Assembly (NCBI GenBank): GCA_947474445.1
Contig: CANJJY010000084.1
Location: 1 to 12,802, forward strand
Reading direction: 5' to 3'
Source of the DNA: Oligoflexaceae bacterium
GTDB taxonomy: Bacteria; Bdellovibrionota_B; Oligoflexia; Oligoflexales; Oligoflexaceae
DNA length: 12,802 nt
Shown piece by piece: positions 6,664-12,802 of this stretch. Position 1 is the first letter of the stretch. Each line of letters begins with the position of its first letter. The notes below the pieces were generated by a model. The model was not told the origin of the DNA and made no database searches. It was given only the letters and a program-made list of their open reading frames with translations. The translations under genes and the position numbers were made by a program.

Positions 6664-7910
6664 AAGATTTTCAAACGACGGCCGAGCTCTCTCTTCCCGA
6701 AGCCCTGATCGATCAAGTGATTGGTCAGGAGCGAGCGGTGGCTATCGCGCGACTTGCGGCCAGTCAGAGACGCTTTTTGCTGCTCGTCGGTGAACCGGGT
6801 ACCGGTAAAAGTTTGATCGGACGTGCCGTGGCAGCCTTGCTGCCGACCCCTGAAGATTACGCGGTGGCGGCCCTGGCTAATCCCGATGATCCCACCCGAC
6901 CCGAGATTATCGTGCGATCGCGCCAGGGCATGGGCGAGCTCATTCAAAGGTGCAGTCGAGAGGCCCGCGACGCGACCTATTCTCTGCAATTTATCCTGGC
7001 GCTCGGAGCCGTAGCTTCTGTGATCGTCGGATTCTGGCTGGCGATGCGCGATCGGTCCTTCGGTTATTTCTTAGCGGCGTTGATTGCCATCGCTTGGCTT
7101 TGGCTCTATCGCCGAACACGCACACCAGACGCGCGTCGCAGTCTTCCCAAGATACTGGCGAGCACGGCAGAAAACCAGGCGCCGTTTATCGACGCCACCG
7201 GTCTCAGCGAAGGGGCTTTGTTCGGAGATGTGCGCCACGATCCTTATCAATCAGGTGGATTCGAGTCACCTCCTCATCTTCTCGTCGAAGCCGGAGCTGT
7301 TCACCGGGCTCACGGCGGCGTTCTTTACATCGATGAAATAGGGGCTTTAAGTGCTGAATCACAGCGGCTGCTGCTGACGGCGATTCAAGAAAAAAAGCTT
7401 CCCATCACAGGTCGTCAAGGAGGCTCGAGCGGAACGCTCGTGAGTACCGGTCCTGTGCCCTGCGATTTTGTTTTGATTGCAGCCTGCAATCCTGAGGATC
7501 TGTCGACTCTGACCCCTGCTCTGCGCTCGCGTTTTCTCGGCTATGGTTATGAAGTTCTCACCGCGACCTCGATGCCTGACAGTGAGGCTATCAGGGGGGC
7601 ATTAGCCCGATTCGTTGCGCAGGAAGTGACAAAAGACGGCCGCATCCCGCATTTTTCTCGGGCCGCTGTCGATGCTCTGATAGCCGTCGCGCGCTTGCGT
7701 GCCGAGCAGTCGGGAGAGGTGACTCTGAGGTTGCGTGAATTGGGAGGTTTAGTCCGTACGGCGGGTGACCTCGCCCGAGGAGCAGCGGTGGTCGAAGCGG
7801 AGCATGTACACGCCGCACTCGATTTCGCCGTGTCGATCGAAGAGCAAATTCAGCTCGAGCACAAGGCGAAGACTTTCCATCCTGTGATCGAGCGAAAATT
7901 GTCGCATTGA
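6660..7910 (+). CDS. Membrane-inserted LonB-like AAA+ ATPase lacking the protease domain
   Basis: A 416-aa AAA+ protein closest in motif pattern to archaeal-type LonB. Seen: Walker A GEPGTGKS (44-51); two TM helices inserted after it (about 109-127 and 134-150); the LonB-like stretch LFGDVRHDPYQSGG (187-200); Walker B VLYIDEI (221-227); sensor 1 Asn277 in AACNPED; arginine-finger candidates R289/R291; and a sensor 2 region LRLRELGGLVRTAGDLA (about 356-372). LonB proteases carry a C-terminal Ser-Lys protease domain. Here the protein stops after the AAA+ lid, and 24 bases later a convergent gene ends, so no room remains for it. It probably acts as a membrane ATPase or chaperone, not a protease. 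Its GTG start overlaps the stop of the previous gene. Relatedness to Mg/Co-chelatase AAA+ subunits is a weaker alternative. Confidence 0.85.
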   Translation: MKDFQTTAELSLPEALIDQVIGQERAVAIARLAASQRRFLLLVGEPGTGKSLIGRAVAALLPTPEDYAVAALANPDDPTRPEIIVRSRQGMGELIQRCSREARDATYSLQFILALGAVASVIVGFWLAMRDRSFGYFLAALIAIAWLWLYRRTRTPDARRSLPKILASTAENQAPFIDATGLSEGALFGDVRHDPYQSGGFESPPHLLVEAGAVHRAHGGVLYIDEIGALSAESQRLLLTAIQEKKLPITGRQGGSSGTLVSTGPVPCDFVLIAACNPEDLSTLTPALRSRFLGYGYEVLTATSMPDSEAIRGALARFVAQEVTKDGRIPHFSRAAVDALIAVARLRAEQSGEVTLRLRELGGLVRTAGDLARGAAVVEAEHVHAALDFAVSIEEQIQLEHKAKTFHPVIERKLSH

Positions 7911-7925
7911 GCCGCAGGTCGCGGC
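7911..7925. terminator. Short GC hairpin between convergent genes
   Basis: GCCGC (7911-7915) / GCGGC (7921-7925) with a 5-base loop lies directly after the ATPase stop and before the end of the convergent small gene. There is no T run, so it is at best a weak bidirectional terminator. Confidence 0.3.
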
Positions 7926-7934
7926 GCTATCAGA

Positions 7935-8198
7935 TTATTCCTTCGGAAGTTCCGGCATCCCTGGTATTTGACCGGCCAAAGACGAAGTATCGACTCCAAA
8001 TTGCTTGGCGAGCTCGAAGATCATGCCTGGGTTAGCCATAAAGCTGCTCATCAGCTTTTGGATCACTTCAGGGCTGATGCCCAATTGATTGACCATAGCC
8101 ATGGCCGCGAGTGGATTCTCCTGAGCAGTATCGGCGAGTTCTTGCAGTTTTTCAGGCGGAACGTTCAAATCTTTGATCAGGTTCAACAAATCATTCAT
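7935..8198 (-). CDS. Small helical protein, DUF2999-like
   Basis: An 87-aa, probably all-helical soluble protein with no signal peptide or TM segment. The layout LNVPPEKLQELADTAQENP, then AMAMVNQLGISPEVIQKLM, then a helix with ANPGMIFELAKQFGVD resembles the small DUF2999 family of unknown function, by memory of its pattern; I could not search. It ends in a Pro-rich PGMPELPKE tail. The ATG at 8198 is chosen because AAGGA lies 7 bases upstream; an ATG two codons earlier (8204) sits too close to it. It follows the SCO1 gene on the same strand by 31 bases, so the two may be co-transcribed. No function is claimed. Confidence 0.7.
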   Translation of the reverse strand: MNDLLNLIKDLNVPPEKLQELADTAQENPLAAMAMVNQLGISPEVIQKLMSSFMANPGMIFELAKQFGVDTSSLAGQIPGMPELPKE

Positions 8199-8229
8199 GC
8201 GCATGTCCTTTGTACAAAGATAGATCAGC

Positions 8230-8844
8230 CTATCCCTTATGGGCGGCAAGATTCTTGAGGTCGATCGCGAGAGCGCCGCGGGGCATCGGCGGCGTGTAAA
8301 GAACGTGCCACTGCCCTTCGGGATTAATCAAGAAATACTGGGGACTGTGGGCCATCCCGTAGATGCCATCTTTGGCAATGCCTTCCTTTTTAAAATAAGC
8401 GAAAAAATTCGATGCAAATGCGGTGACGTCAGCCACGCTGCCGGTCACACCTTTGATGGCGGGGTGGAAGGTGTTGATGTAAGCTCCGAGCTGCTCAGGC
8501 GGATCACGTTCGGGATCGACGCCAATAAACACAAATTGGACCGGAGCGTCGGCGGGTAAAGCATTCAACTCATCGCGGAAGTAAGCCAGCGTCGTCGGGC
8601 AAATGTCGGGGCAGTGCGTGAAACCGAAACTCAGGACCGTCCACTTGCCGAGAAGAGAGTCTCGCGTGAAGCTCTGACCTTTGGAGTCAGTCAAATTGAA
8701 GGCGGCAATTTGAGTGCGTGGTTCCAGAAGAGTGCCGAGCAGAGGCCGAGGCGCTGGTTCCTTCACCCAAGACTTTATGCCCCACCCAAGCAAAATGACG
8801 AGGGAGGCGGCGAGACTTCCGTTACGAATTGATAATTTCGGCAT
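8230..8844 (-). CDS. SCO1/SenC/PrrC family protein (copper chaperone / thiol-disulfide protein)
   Basis: A 204-aa membrane-anchored SCO protein. Family members bind copper and help build the CuA site of cytochrome c oxidase, or act in thiol redox sensing. Seen: an N-terminal TM anchor (about 9-22); the thioredoxin-like strand TVLSFGFTHCPDICP with the metal-binding CxxxC (C78, C82); the strand FVFIGVDPERD; and the conserved His166 in YGMAHSPQYFLINPEG. All three ligands are present, so it should be functional. The ATG at 8844 has GGAG 6 bases upstream; longer in-frame starts lack this support. The small downstream gene is on the same strand. No oxidase gene is visible here. Confidence 0.92.
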   Translation of the reverse strand: MPKLSIRNGSLAASLVILLGWGIKSWVKEPAPRPLLGTLLEPRTQIAAFNLTDSKGQSFTRDSLLGKWTVLSFGFTHCPDICPTTLAYFRDELNALPADAPVQFVFIGVDPERDPPEQLGAYINTFHPAIKGVTGSVADVTAFASNFFAYFKKEGIAKDGIYGMAHSPQYFLINPEGQWHVLYTPPMPRGALAIDLKNLAAHKG

Positions 8845-9043
8845 GAGATACTCCGTCAAAAGCATTGCATAGCTTTCAGAAGGTCCTAGCACAGCTCGTG
8901 CACGAGACCAACAGGAGACTTGCGTTCGGCCTCACCACCCGAGATGGGGCGCTTGACGCTCAAGCAATGAAAGCTGGTAGAACTCGAATCCCAATGATAA
9001 AAATTCATCGGTACGGAAAGCTTAGCGAAGGGGAGTTCGAACG
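8845..9043. promoter_or_regulatory. Divergent intergenic region with an inverted repeat
   Basis: This 199-base gap separates the divergent SCO1 and BamE-like genes, so it should hold promoters for both. The clearest element is a perfect 6-bp inverted repeat GCTTGA-CGC-TCAAGC at 8951-8965, a possible operator or short hairpin. I cannot assign clear -35/-10 pairs. No gene or known RNA is recognised. Confidence 0.35.
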
Positions 9044-9391
9044 ATGTTGAAAGCTATAAGTCTCCGTCTGCAGGGGATTGCCATGTACGGTCTGTTGCTC
9101 GGCGCCAGCTGTGTAACGCGCGGCAAGGATTTTTCTTCCGATCTCAGCTGGCTCAAGAAGAACCTGACGACCCAAGCCGACGTCCAGCGCTACTTGGGGG
9201 CTCCGACCTCGGTCGGGAGTTCGGGCGGGACTGCGACCTGGACCTATGGATTTTATAATTATCGCCTGTTTGGTGACAGTGCGACCAAGGAATTGAAGAT
9301 TTACTGGACGCAAGACTATAAAGTGGCTGATTATTCCTTTAATTCAAGTCTCCCCGAAGATAAGCGTCGGATCATAGAAGGACCTCGCTAA
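9044..9391 (+). CDS. BamE/SmpA-like small envelope protein
   Basis: A 115-aa exported protein. After a hydrophobic N-terminal segment (about 9-22) comes GASC with Cys23, a possible lipidation site, although the -3 position is Gly instead of the usual Leu/Val/Ile. The mature part has the SmpA/BamE-like layout: LTTQADVQRYLGAPTSVGS, then ATWTYGFYNYRL, then a strand KELKIYWTQDYKVADYSF. BamE is a lipoprotein of the outer-membrane beta-barrel assembly machine, but this fold is shared by many small lipoproteins of unknown role, so I call only the fold. The ATG at 9044 has GGGGAG 8 bases upstream. A terminator-like hairpin follows, so it is probably monocistronic. Confidence 0.7.
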   Translation: MLKAISLRLQGIAMYGLLLGASCVTRGKDFSSDLSWLKKNLTTQADVQRYLGAPTSVGSSGGTATWTYGFYNYRLFGDSATKELKIYWTQDYKVADYSFNSSLPEDKRRIIEGPR

Positions 9392-9434
9392 GGCTGGGTG
9401 CATTCTCCCTTCGGGTTAAGAGAGCTCCATTCTC

Positions 9435-9465
9435 GGCAGTCCTTCCGACTGTTTATTTCTTTTGT
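9435..9465 (+). terminator. Terminator-like hairpin after the BamE-like gene
   Basis: CAGTC (9437-9441) / GACTG (9447-9451), 5-base loop, extendable by two G-T pairs, is followed by the T-rich tract TTTATTTCTTTT. It lies 45 bases after the stop codon. Confidence 0.55.
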
Positions 9466-9509
9466 GCGAGCCACAAAGTCTGGTGACCTGCGGGTCAAGA
9501 AGGGAAGGT
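9461..9509 (+). promoter_or_regulatory. Two-hairpin leader before moaA
   Basis: Two perfect stems lie ahead of the moaA ribosome-binding site. TTTGTG (9461-9466) pairs with CACAAA (9472-9477), and TGACC (9484-9488) pairs with GGTCA (9493-9497) around a TGCG loop. The SD GGAAGG follows. A molybdopterin or Mo-responsive element is a reasonable guess in front of moaA, but I do not see the recognised Moco RNA motif. Confidence 0.3.
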
Positions 9510-9515
9510 GCAAGC

Positions 9516-10499
9516 ATGGCCAGCTCGCTGCAGGACGGTTTCGGCCGCAGCTTCCGCTATCTGCGGGTCTCTGTGATCGACGCCTGTAATTTTCGCTGCG
9601 TCTACTGCCTGCCTCAAGGCTACTGCAAAGATCCGACGCAAGATCGGCCTCTCGATCAAAATGAATTCCAAAATCTCTTCGCAGGTTTTGCGGCGCTGGG
9701 CGTCGTGAAGATTCGTCTGACAGGGGGCGAACCGACATTGCGCCGCGATCTGGTCGAGCTGGTAGCGATGGCCAAGCAAACTCCCGGGATCCAGGAGGTC
9801 GCTCTATCGACCAATGGCTATCGTCTGAGTGCTTTGCTCCCCGAATTGTTGGCTGCCGGACTCGATGCTGTGAATGTTTCCATTGACTCCCTGCGTCCCG
9901 ACATCTTCAAGGAGACGACCGGTCAGGATTTGCTCGAACGTGTCCGAGGAGGAGTCGAGGAAGCGATCGCGGCGGGACTCAGAGTCAAGGTGAATGCGGT
10001 CCTCATGCGGGGTGTCAATGACTCTGATCTCCCTCTGTTTGCCGCTTTCGTCCGCGATCGTGCGGTGAGTGTCCGATTCATCGAACTCATGCGCACGGGG
10101 GGCAATCTCGAACTGTTTGAGAAACATCATATTTCAGCTCAGGTCATCCAGAAGACTCTCGAAGCCGACGGTTGGTATCAGCGCGCGCGCGGACCTACCG
10201 ATGGTCCGGCGCGCGAATATAAACACGCGGATCATCAGGGCAGTCTGGGTCTCATCGCGCCTTACGCCAAAGATTTTTGCGACAGCTGCAATCGCTTGCG
10301 GATCAGCTGCCGAGGTGAATTAAAGCTTTGTCTCTTCGGCGATGGCCAACATTCTCTGCGCGCCTTTCTGCAGCGACCGGATCAGCGCGACGAATTGCAT
10401 CTCGCTGTCCAGTCTTTACTCGGTCACAAAAAAGTTTCGCATTTTTTGCAAGAGGGTCAGTATGGAAACACCCAGCAATTCGCCAGCATCGGCGGTTGA
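9516..10499 (+). CDS. moaA: GTP 3',8-cyclase MoaA (radical SAM)
   Basis: Catalyses the first Moco step, converting GTP to 3',8-cyclo-GTP with S-adenosylmethionine and two [4Fe-4S] clusters. The 327-aa length is normal. Seen: N-terminal cluster motif CxxxCxxC (C24, C28, C31) in ACNFRCVYC; RLTGGEPTLRRDL for SAM binding; a second cluster C255, C258 and C272 with the CDSCNRLR signature and x13 spacing; and the essential C-terminal Gly-Gly tail (IGG). The ATG at 9516 has GGAAGG about 7 bases upstream; the frame is open further back but unsupported. The 3' end overlaps moaCB by 38 bases, so the genes are co-transcribed. Confidence 0.96.
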   Translation: MASSLQDGFGRSFRYLRVSVIDACNFRCVYCLPQGYCKDPTQDRPLDQNEFQNLFAGFAALGVVKIRLTGGEPTLRRDLVELVAMAKQTPGIQEVALSTNGYRLSALLPELLAAGLDAVNVSIDSLRPDIFKETTGQDLLERVRGGVEEAIAAGLRVKVNAVLMRGVNDSDLPLFAAFVRDRAVSVRFIELMRTGGNLELFEKHHISAQVIQKTLEADGWYQRARGPTDGPAREYKHADHQGSLGLIAPYAKDFCDSCNRLRISCRGELKLCLFGDGQHSLRAFLQRPDQRDELHLAVQSLLGHKKVSHFLQEGQYGNTQQFASIGG

Positions 10500-11481
10500 G
10501 CATTTTCGCATGATCGACGTGGGGGCTAAGCTCGCCACTCAACGCACCGCATGGGCTGAAGGCAAGATCTTCGTCAGTTCAGAAGTGTTTCAGCATCTGC
10601 TGCATAAGACCCTTCCGAAGGGCGATGCTCTCGCATTGGCCGAGATTGCTGGCGTCATGGCGGCTAAGAACACGGCCTTATTGATTCCTCTTTGCCATCC
10701 CTTGCCGATCGAGTCGGTGCGCGTTCACTGTCGCCTCGATGAGAAAGACCTTACGGTGACGGCTCATAGCGAAGTGAGAACCACAGCTAAAACCGGTGTG
10801 GAAATGGAAGCGCTCGCAGCTGTTCAAGCGGCGCTGCTCACCATCTACGATCTGAGCAAGGGCACCGATCCCGCGCTTAAGATGGGGGAGATCCTGCTGA
10901 CGCGCAAGGAAGGCGGGAAATCCGGCGTGTGGATCCATCCTGATCGCCAATCCCTTGAAGCCGATAAACCTGCAATGGCGACCAGCCCGAGTCAGCAGTT
11001 GCAAGGACTCCGCGTCGCCGTCGTGACTGTCAGTGACCGCTGTCACCAGGGTCTTGCCGAAGATCGGTCAGGACCTCTGCTGGCTGATTGGACCGAACAG
11101 CAGGGTGGACTGTTAGGCCAAACCTTTCTTGTTCCCGACGAAGTGCCAGCCATCCAAGAGGTCGTGCGTGAAGCGGTGGAACGTCTCAGTGCCGACCTTA
11201 TTCTCTTGACGGGCGGTACCGGACTTGCGCCGCGTGACCTGACTCCGGAAGCTCTGCGGGCGATCGTCGATAAGGAGATTCCCGGCTTTGGCGAGTTACT
11301 GAGGAGCTCGGGGGCGCAGCACACGCCCTTTTCATATCTGAGTCGATCGTTTGCCGGCATTGCCGGTCACAGTCTGATTATCGCTTTGCCGGGAAGTCAT
11401 CGCGCTGTGGAGCAAGGACTGGCTGCCTTGCTCCCGATCTTGTCACATGCCGTGCATACGATTCGGGGAGGTGTTCATTGA
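10462..11481 (+). CDS. moaCB: MoaC-MoaB fusion (cPMP synthase + molybdopterin adenylyltransferase-type domain)
   Basis: A 339-aa two-domain fusion. The MoaC part (about 15-160) converts the MoaA product to cyclic pyranopterin monophosphate. It shows FRMIDVGAKLATQRTA, IAGVMAAKNTALLIPLCHPL, TGVEMEAL and the catalytic pair D130 and K133 in IYDLSK, then GGKSG. A linker (about 161-182) leads to a MoaB/MogA-type domain (about 183-339) with AVVTVSDRCHQG, TGGTGLAPRD (D259), and ALPGSHRAVEQGL, which in the family adenylates molybdopterin. Both halves keep their key residues. The ATG at 10462 follows AGAGGG by 6 bases and lies inside moaA. Such MoaC/MoaB fusions are known but uncommon. Its stop overlaps the moeA start by 4 bases. 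Confidence 0.94.
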   Translation: METPSNSPASAVEHFRMIDVGAKLATQRTAWAEGKIFVSSEVFQHLLHKTLPKGDALALAEIAGVMAAKNTALLIPLCHPLPIESVRVHCRLDEKDLTVTAHSEVRTTAKTGVEMEALAAVQAALLTIYDLSKGTDPALKMGEILLTRKEGGKSGVWIHPDRQSLEADKPAMATSPSQQLQGLRVAVVTVSDRCHQGLAEDRSGPLLADWTEQQGGLLGQTFLVPDEVPAIQEVVREAVERLSADLILLTGGTGLAPRDLTPEALRAIVDKEIPGFGELLRSSGAQHTPFSYLSRSFAGIAGHSLIIALPGSHRAVEQGLAALLPILSHAVHTIRGGVH

Positions 11482-12788
11482 ACGAATTGCGGCCCTTGCT
11501 TTCCTACGAACATGCCCTGGACATTGCCTTGCAGAAGGCAGCGCTTAAACGCGCTCAGCGCATGCAGCAAAAGCAGACCGCCATCCTACCTTTAACAGCT
11601 TGTCTCGGACGTGTATTGGCTGATGATCTGCAGAGTCCCGTTGCAGTGCCTTATTTCGATAATTCCCAGATGGATGGTTTCGCCCTGCGGGCAGCAGACA
11701 CCCGTGGTGCTACGGCGGCCAATCCTTGCCGTCTCCCGGTGCTGGGAGCTTGGGCGGCTGGCGATGAACCAGCAGCCTGTGAGGCCGGAGCTGTTTACGA
11801 GATTACTACGGGCGCCATGATGCCCGCAGGCATCGTCGATGCGGTGATCAAAGTCGAAGACGTTCGCCTTGGTCACGACGACCAAAGCGGACAGCGTTGG
11901 ATCGAGATTTCTCAGGAAATAAAATCGGGCGAAAATGTTCGCTACCGCGGTGGCGATTTCATCGAGGGGCAAAAGATCGCGCAGGCCGGTGAGGCCGTAG
12001 GACCCGAACTGATCATGGCCTGCGCGGGTCTCGGCATCGAACAATTAAATGTCTGCGAGCCTATTCGCATTGCCATTCTCGCGACGGGGAAAGAGCTGCA
12101 GAGATACTCCGATCCAGAATTGAAGCAGGGATCCATTCGCGATGCCTCGGGGCCTTATCTCGTGGCGCTCTTTCAAGATCCTCTCTATGAATTGGTCGTC
12201 CATAAATTGATTCCCGACGATCCTGAAATGTTCGCGCAGGAGATAAAGCTCTGTCTTGAACTGCAGCCCGATTTGATCATTAGCACCGGGGCTGTTTCGA
12301 TGGGGCGGCATGACTTCGTGCGCTCTGTTCTCGAGCAAACGGGCGCCCAAATTTTGTTTCATAAAGTAGCGGTAAGGCCAGGAAAACCGGTGCTCTTCGC
12401 GACTTGGGAGCAAGGCCCTGTGCTGTTTGGTTTGCCAGGTAATCCCATCTCGACGCTGATTGGCTGGCGATTCTTTGCGTATCCCTACCTCCGTGAACTC
12501 CTCGGCCAAGTGCGCGAGAAGCCTGGGACGGCGCGACTCCTTCACGAGGTCCGCAAGCCAGAGGAACTGACGTGTTTCTACAAGGCCTGTCTTCGTCAAG
12601 TTTCAGGTGAAACTCACGTTCATATTCTGGACGGACAGGGCTCTCACTTAATCAGTCCTCTCCTGAAGGCCAATGCCTGGGCCATGCTTGCCGCTGGGAT
12701 GGATACTGTCTCAGCCGCTCCTCTTGGTCTCGTGTTCACTTTTCCCCTCCACGCTTTTAAGGAGAATGTGAGTCATGCTGAATATTGA
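11478..12788 (+). CDS. moeA: Molybdopterin molybdenumtransferase MoeA
   Basis: A 436-aa MoeA, which inserts molybdate into adenylated molybdopterin with loss of AMP. Seen: PYFDNSQMDGFAL (59-70), the MoeA signature; ITTGAMMPAGIVDAVIKVED (about 109-128); NVRYRGGDFIEGQ (153-165); ATGKEL; the MoCF-binding STGAVSMGRHDF (269-280), slightly different from the usual GGVSxGxxD; RPGKP (300-304); and GLPGNPIS (318-325). The TTG start at 11478 overlaps the moaCB stop (TTGA) with GGGGAGG 6 bases ahead, a strong case for coupled translation. With the MoaB-type domain just upstream, the adenylylation and Mo-insertion steps are adjacent. Confidence 0.95.
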   Translation: MNELRPLLSYEHALDIALQKAALKRAQRMQQKQTAILPLTACLGRVLADDLQSPVAVPYFDNSQMDGFALRAADTRGATAANPCRLPVLGAWAAGDEPAACEAGAVYEITTGAMMPAGIVDAVIKVEDVRLGHDDQSGQRWIEISQEIKSGENVRYRGGDFIEGQKIAQAGEAVGPELIMACAGLGIEQLNVCEPIRIAILATGKELQRYSDPELKQGSIRDASGPYLVALFQDPLYELVVHKLIPDDPEMFAQEIKLCLELQPDLIISTGAVSMGRHDFVRSVLEQTGAQILFHKVAVRPGKPVLFATWEQGPVLFGLPGNPISTLIGWRFFAYPYLRELLGQVREKPGTARLLHEVRKPEELTCFYKACLRQVSGETHVHILDGQGSHLISPLLKANAWAMLAAGMDTVSAAPLGLVFTFPLHAFKENVSHAEY

Positions 12789-12802
12789 AGTCCGACTCTA
12801 CG
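12775..12802 (+). CDS. Start of a probable moaD (molybdopterin synthase small subunit), cut by the window edge
   Basis: Only nine codons are visible (MLNIEVRLY). The hydrophobic strand-forming start and its place behind moeA fit the first beta-strand of the ubiquitin-like MoaD sulfur carrier. AAGGAG at 12759-12764 lies 10 bases upstream. It overlaps moeA by 14 bases in another frame. Identity is inferred mostly from context. Confidence 0.5.

Noticed and set aside
7911..7934. Remnant of a Lon protease domain after the AAA+ ATPase
   Set aside because: Only 24 bases separate the stop from the convergent gene, and that gene reads as its own small protein in its own frame with an SD.
12045..12599. 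Minus-strand open frame opposite moeA
   Set aside because: Low-complexity basic translation opposite well-conserved MoeA motifs and no ribosome-binding site of note.

Overview
The window comes from a Gram-negative bacterium. It encodes an LPS-type heptosyltransferase, a TonB-dependent outer-membrane receptor and a BamE/SmpA-like envelope protein. Base composition is moderately GC-rich, genes are tightly packed, and TTG and GTG starts behind good Shine-Dalgarno sequences are frequent. The lineage cannot be fixed from sequence alone; a deltaproteobacterium or Bdellovibrionota/Oligoflexia relative is my guess. I see no insertion sequence, phage gene, CRISPR array, rRNA or convincing tRNA.

Layout: (1) 60-1136, a glycosyltransferase family 9 heptosyltransferase. 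(2) 1305-2803, grxD (monothiol glutaredoxin) plus a PLP-dependent cystathionine gamma-synthase/lyase, closed by a hairpin terminator. (3) 2885-7910, a cobalamin-riboswitch-led cluster: riboswitch, TonB-dependent receptor, a structured gap, CbtB (one-TM cobalt transporter subunit with a His-rich tail), an unrecognised three-TM protein with two periplasmic domains, and a membrane-inserted LonB-like AAA+ ATPase without a protease domain. (4) 7935-8844 on the minus strand, an SCO1/SenC protein followed by a small DUF2999-like protein. (5) 9044-9391, a BamE/SmpA-like small envelope protein. (6) 9516 to the window end, a molybdenum-cofactor operon: moaA, a moaC-moaB fusion, moeA and the first codons of a probable moaD.

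The most interesting part is region 3. The riboswitch ties the whole cluster to cobalamin or cobalt status. The receptor would bring substrate across the outer membrane and CbtB would act at the inner membrane. The usual CbtA partner is absent from the window; in its place are an unknown multi-TM protein and a membrane AAA+ ATPase, translationally coupled by a 4-base overlap. This is a candidate undescribed cobalt or corrinoid uptake system. Its function is inferred from context only.

The Moco genes overlap one another (moaA/moaCB by 38 bases, moaCB/moeA by 4, moeA/moaD by 14) and cover GTP cyclisation, cPMP formation, MPT adenylylation and Mo insertion. They are preceded by a hairpin-rich leader.
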